Source: Alitta virens (Eukaryota; Annelida; Polychaeta; Phyllodocida; Nereididae). From it: a stretch of 64,000 bases of DNA. The stretch is from NCBI GenBank assembly GCA_932294295.1, contig OW028573.1, positions 50,748,329-50,812,328 of the forward strand. Reading direction: 5' to 3'. The translations under genes and the position numbers were made by a program. How positions within the stretch are numbered: the stretch's first letter is position 1; the number at the start of each line of letters is the position of its first letter. Below are positions 62,301 to 64,000 of the stretch, one piece after another. The notes beneath the pieces were generated by a model that ran no database searches, was not told where the DNA came from, and saw nothing but the letters and a program-made list of their open reading frames with translations.

Positions 62301-63846
62301 TTATCACACACGTGCATCTATATTTTTAATGGCCATTAAAATTAGTTCTTGGGCAAAGTTGGTCCAGAGAACGGTTAAGTTAATGGTCATTTAATTTCAC
62401 GCAGGCTCCCTTTGATGCTCTATGTTAGTCTCGCTGCTGCAGCAGCCAATCTGCACCCCTTTCAGAGGGGTTTTTAAATCTTGCGGTCCTAGCAGTTTTT
62501 GAGAGCCTCACTTCCAATTCAAGGATTTCCCAATGGATATTTTTGTTTGGCCCACAATGCGTGCGCAGAGTAGGGAATACCTTGCCCTTCAGATACTGGT
62601 CAATTACAAAGTTTTCCAGTGAAAATCTGTCCAGAAATAAGCTTATTACGGCATTTTAATCAAATGACAACTGCAACATGGCAACTGTAGTTATGTTTTA
62701 CTTGGCTTTATTCAACTTGCCCTATCTTAAAATCGCTTTAAATTGCGTCCTAGAGAAAACATGTACTTGAAAGAACAAATTTTTGGCTAAATGCCAATAT
62801 AAATTTTATTGGTGTCGGTCGATGTTATTTTAATTAAAAAAGTCATTGTCTGACAATGAAATGGACTTCTACCTGACTGAACTTTGCTTATAAATTGCAA
62901 TTTTTATCATATCAGACAGGATATAACATATCATGTCATGACATAAAAAATATATACCATGTCAAAAAAATTATATGAAAACTATATTTGAAATAGTTAC
63001 ATAATATTATGGTTACACAGTTACTAAATTAATTATTTGCATGTCTGATGTAAATTAACATCAATATATTTCTCAACAAAAAATAAAATAAAATCCCCCC
63101 CCCCCCCCTTTTCACATTGTTGAGATATTGTAGGATATAAATATATGGTAAATTAGTTGATTTATATTTTTGGTTATATTGCTAATATTATAAAATATCA
63201 TGATGTTTCTGTTCTGCCGTGACTGTATCTACTGTTCATCAGATTCTTTCTTTTAATTATGGTGCAATGTTGTATTAATGAATCATTTTTACAGAATAGG
63301 TAGGAGAACAATGCTGTGAATACAATCTAGTTATAAAAATGAGAGCACATGGGTGCTATTTATAAAACATTTAGGAAACCCCCACTTTATTTGGTCAATC
63401 AGCAGTTATTTGGGGTTTAAACCTCAGCAATGTTTATCAGCTGGGGTCATAAAGACAGGCACCAGATTATCTGCCCATCATTAAAAGACCATCGCGACAT
63501 ACATAGAACGCAATAAAATCCCAGCTTTCCACTCCTTCTCTAGTGACTCCATGACCGAAGGAACATTCTCATTTCAACTTCCTCAGTCTTCAGAAAATTC
63601 ATAATCGATATTGGTAGCAGATTGGGCCAACAATAATTGCGTAAATCTTTGTAGAGAACAAAAGACAACATACCGAATATTCCTTTTTCTCGTCAGAAGT
63701 GACAACCCGATACACCATGTGCACATAATCATTCAAGTAAAGGCCAACGACTTTCTCCATTCCAATCTCTTCATAAGCTTGTTTCAGAATCATTCCTATC
63801 TCAGTTTTGTGAAATGTGTTGTCCAAATTACTCTCTGGTCCATCTC
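50316..63846 (-). CDS. RNF213: RNF213-like E3 ubiquitin ligase, C-terminal 29 exons (partial)
   Basis: Giant AAA+/RING ubiquitin ligase; the vertebrate protein acts on lipid droplets, hypoxia responses and bacterial LPS. The AAA+ core lies beyond the window. Exons, 5' to 3': 63846-63674, 62217-62005, 61746-61550, 61291-61186, 61065-60965, 60611-60429, 60035-59757, 59608-59494, 59387-59107, 58937-58826, 58726-58610, 58517-58416, 58312-58067, 57979-57871, 57749-57715, 57630-57518, 57425-57272, 55265-55106, 54992-54898, 54804-54762, 54234-53903, 53739-53514, 53329-53155, 53063-52853, 52761-52687, 52455-52261, 52163-52074, 51959-51769, 50466-50316. Total 4,580 nt, about 1,526 residues, with phases consistent. 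Similarity runs from before the RING through the RZ finger to the conserved end (EEILLAS in human, GDTILASKCVSVWK here). One intron has a GC donor. It could be one of several paralogues, as this family is expanded in some invertebrates. Confidence 0.9.
53903..54234 (-). other. RNF213: RNF213-like exon with acidic then lysine-rich insert
   Basis: This 332-nt exon encodes an acidic tract (EASDEVEEEDEDVDVSKK) followed by KLNFKDVFKLDSLWRYKTRI and then a charged coiled-coil-like stretch (DEYRSQRKEQKEQAKKKKRN). Reading phase and splice sites agree with neighbouring exons. The charged segments look like a lineage-specific disordered insertion in the C-terminal helical domain. I do not recall an equivalent in human RNF213. 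Confidence 0.6.
55359..55566. mobile_element. MITE family A, copy 2, in RNF213-like intron
   Basis: About 208 bp. The left end reads GGGCTGTCCCATTTAAAAGT, and the right end contains CCCACTTTTAAATGGAA, lacking the last bases of the terminal repeat. The core is C-rich on the plus strand. The same termini are found at 28064-28293, so this is a dispersed family with at least two members in 64 kb. Confidence 0.65.
57518..57979 (-). other. RNF213: RZ-type zinc finger of RNF213-like protein
   Basis: Three exons (57979-57871, 57749-57715, 57630-57518) join to encode GGWDSHGNFGVYR, then CQNQHIFMVNNCGH, then LCPTCKAPIGGQ. The Cys/His spacing C-x3-H ... C-G ... C-x2-C and the final CxAPIGG match the RZ finger shared by RNF213 and ZNFX1, where human RNF213 reads CIDCHAPIGG. 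This finger is required for the RING-independent ligase activity and LPS ubiquitylation described for human RNF213. The ligand residues are intact here. Confidence 0.88.
60429..60611 (-). other. RNF213: RING finger exon of RNF213-like protein
   Basis: A C3HC4 RING is encoded in one exon: CGVCKDAMKEPVQLPCEH, then IFCKPCL, then VCPTCKKKLP. Spacing is C-x2-C ... C-x-H-x2-C-x2-C ... C-x2-C. It is followed by the helical region EAIEAHNRYKQRCNTFFIEL, which aligns with human RNF213 after its RING. All eight zinc ligands are present. Confidence 0.93.
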
Positions 63847-64000
63847 CTGTTGGAATTGTCACACAGAAATTGAACATTGATCCATTTAATAATTCACAAG
63901 GCTAATTGAGACCATCACTTGCTATACATTTCATCACAGAAAATTCAGAGTTACAGCTTTTCTTTGACCAATTATTATATATAAAAACTAGAGCACATAG

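Overview
The window is nuclear DNA of an intron-rich invertebrate animal. It is AT-rich, all introns are spliceosomal, and it carries long gene-poor stretches full of small DNA transposons and decayed LINEs. A full-length maintenance methyltransferase (DNMT1) with RFTS, CXXC and two BAH domains, an RNF213-type giant E3 ligase and a foldback transposon resembling sea-urchin TU elements together suggest a marine deuterostome (echinoderm, hemichordate or amphioxus grade). A lophotrochozoan cannot be excluded from sequence alone.

Layout. 1-10.2 kb: no recognisable gene. 10.7-12.3 kb: a 5'-truncated LINE with a 439-codon reverse-transcriptase reading frame (minus strand). 14.8-20.8 kb: a second, decayed minus-strand LINE broken up by later insertions: a 1.43-kb foldback element, a 678-bp Harbinger-like MITE, a truncated retroelement tail and a possible pogo/Tigger-like end. 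22.7-27.8 kb: CCT2, the beta subunit of the cytosolic chaperonin TRiC (12 exons resolved; the tiny first coding exon is uncertain), with a hAT-like and a TTAA-flanked MITE in its introns. 29.0-30.3 kb: an intronless 433-codon reading frame that I do not recognise. 31.3-31.9 kb: a 612-bp inverted-repeat element. 33.2-48.8 kb: complete DNMT1 in 34 coding exons (1,559 residues). 50.3-63.8 kb: the C-terminal 29 exons (about 1,526 residues) of an RNF213-like E3 ligase on the minus strand, tail-to-tail with DNMT1 and running off the right edge.

Every exon boundary given for the three genes was placed by eye from GT-AG (twice GC-AG) sites, reading-frame continuity and recalled similarity to the vertebrate proteins. 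Phases add up across all listed exons. The three genes share no pathway: a protein-folding machine, DNA-methylation maintenance and a ubiquitin ligase linked to lipid and immune biology. Their adjacency looks like ordinary gene order. The most unusual material is the mobile-element landscape: several MITE families, some with target-site duplications still readable, and two elements built of roughly 20-bp repeats inside inverted arms. No CRISPR array, operon or bacterial-type system is present. Transfer RNA genes were not searched for systematically.
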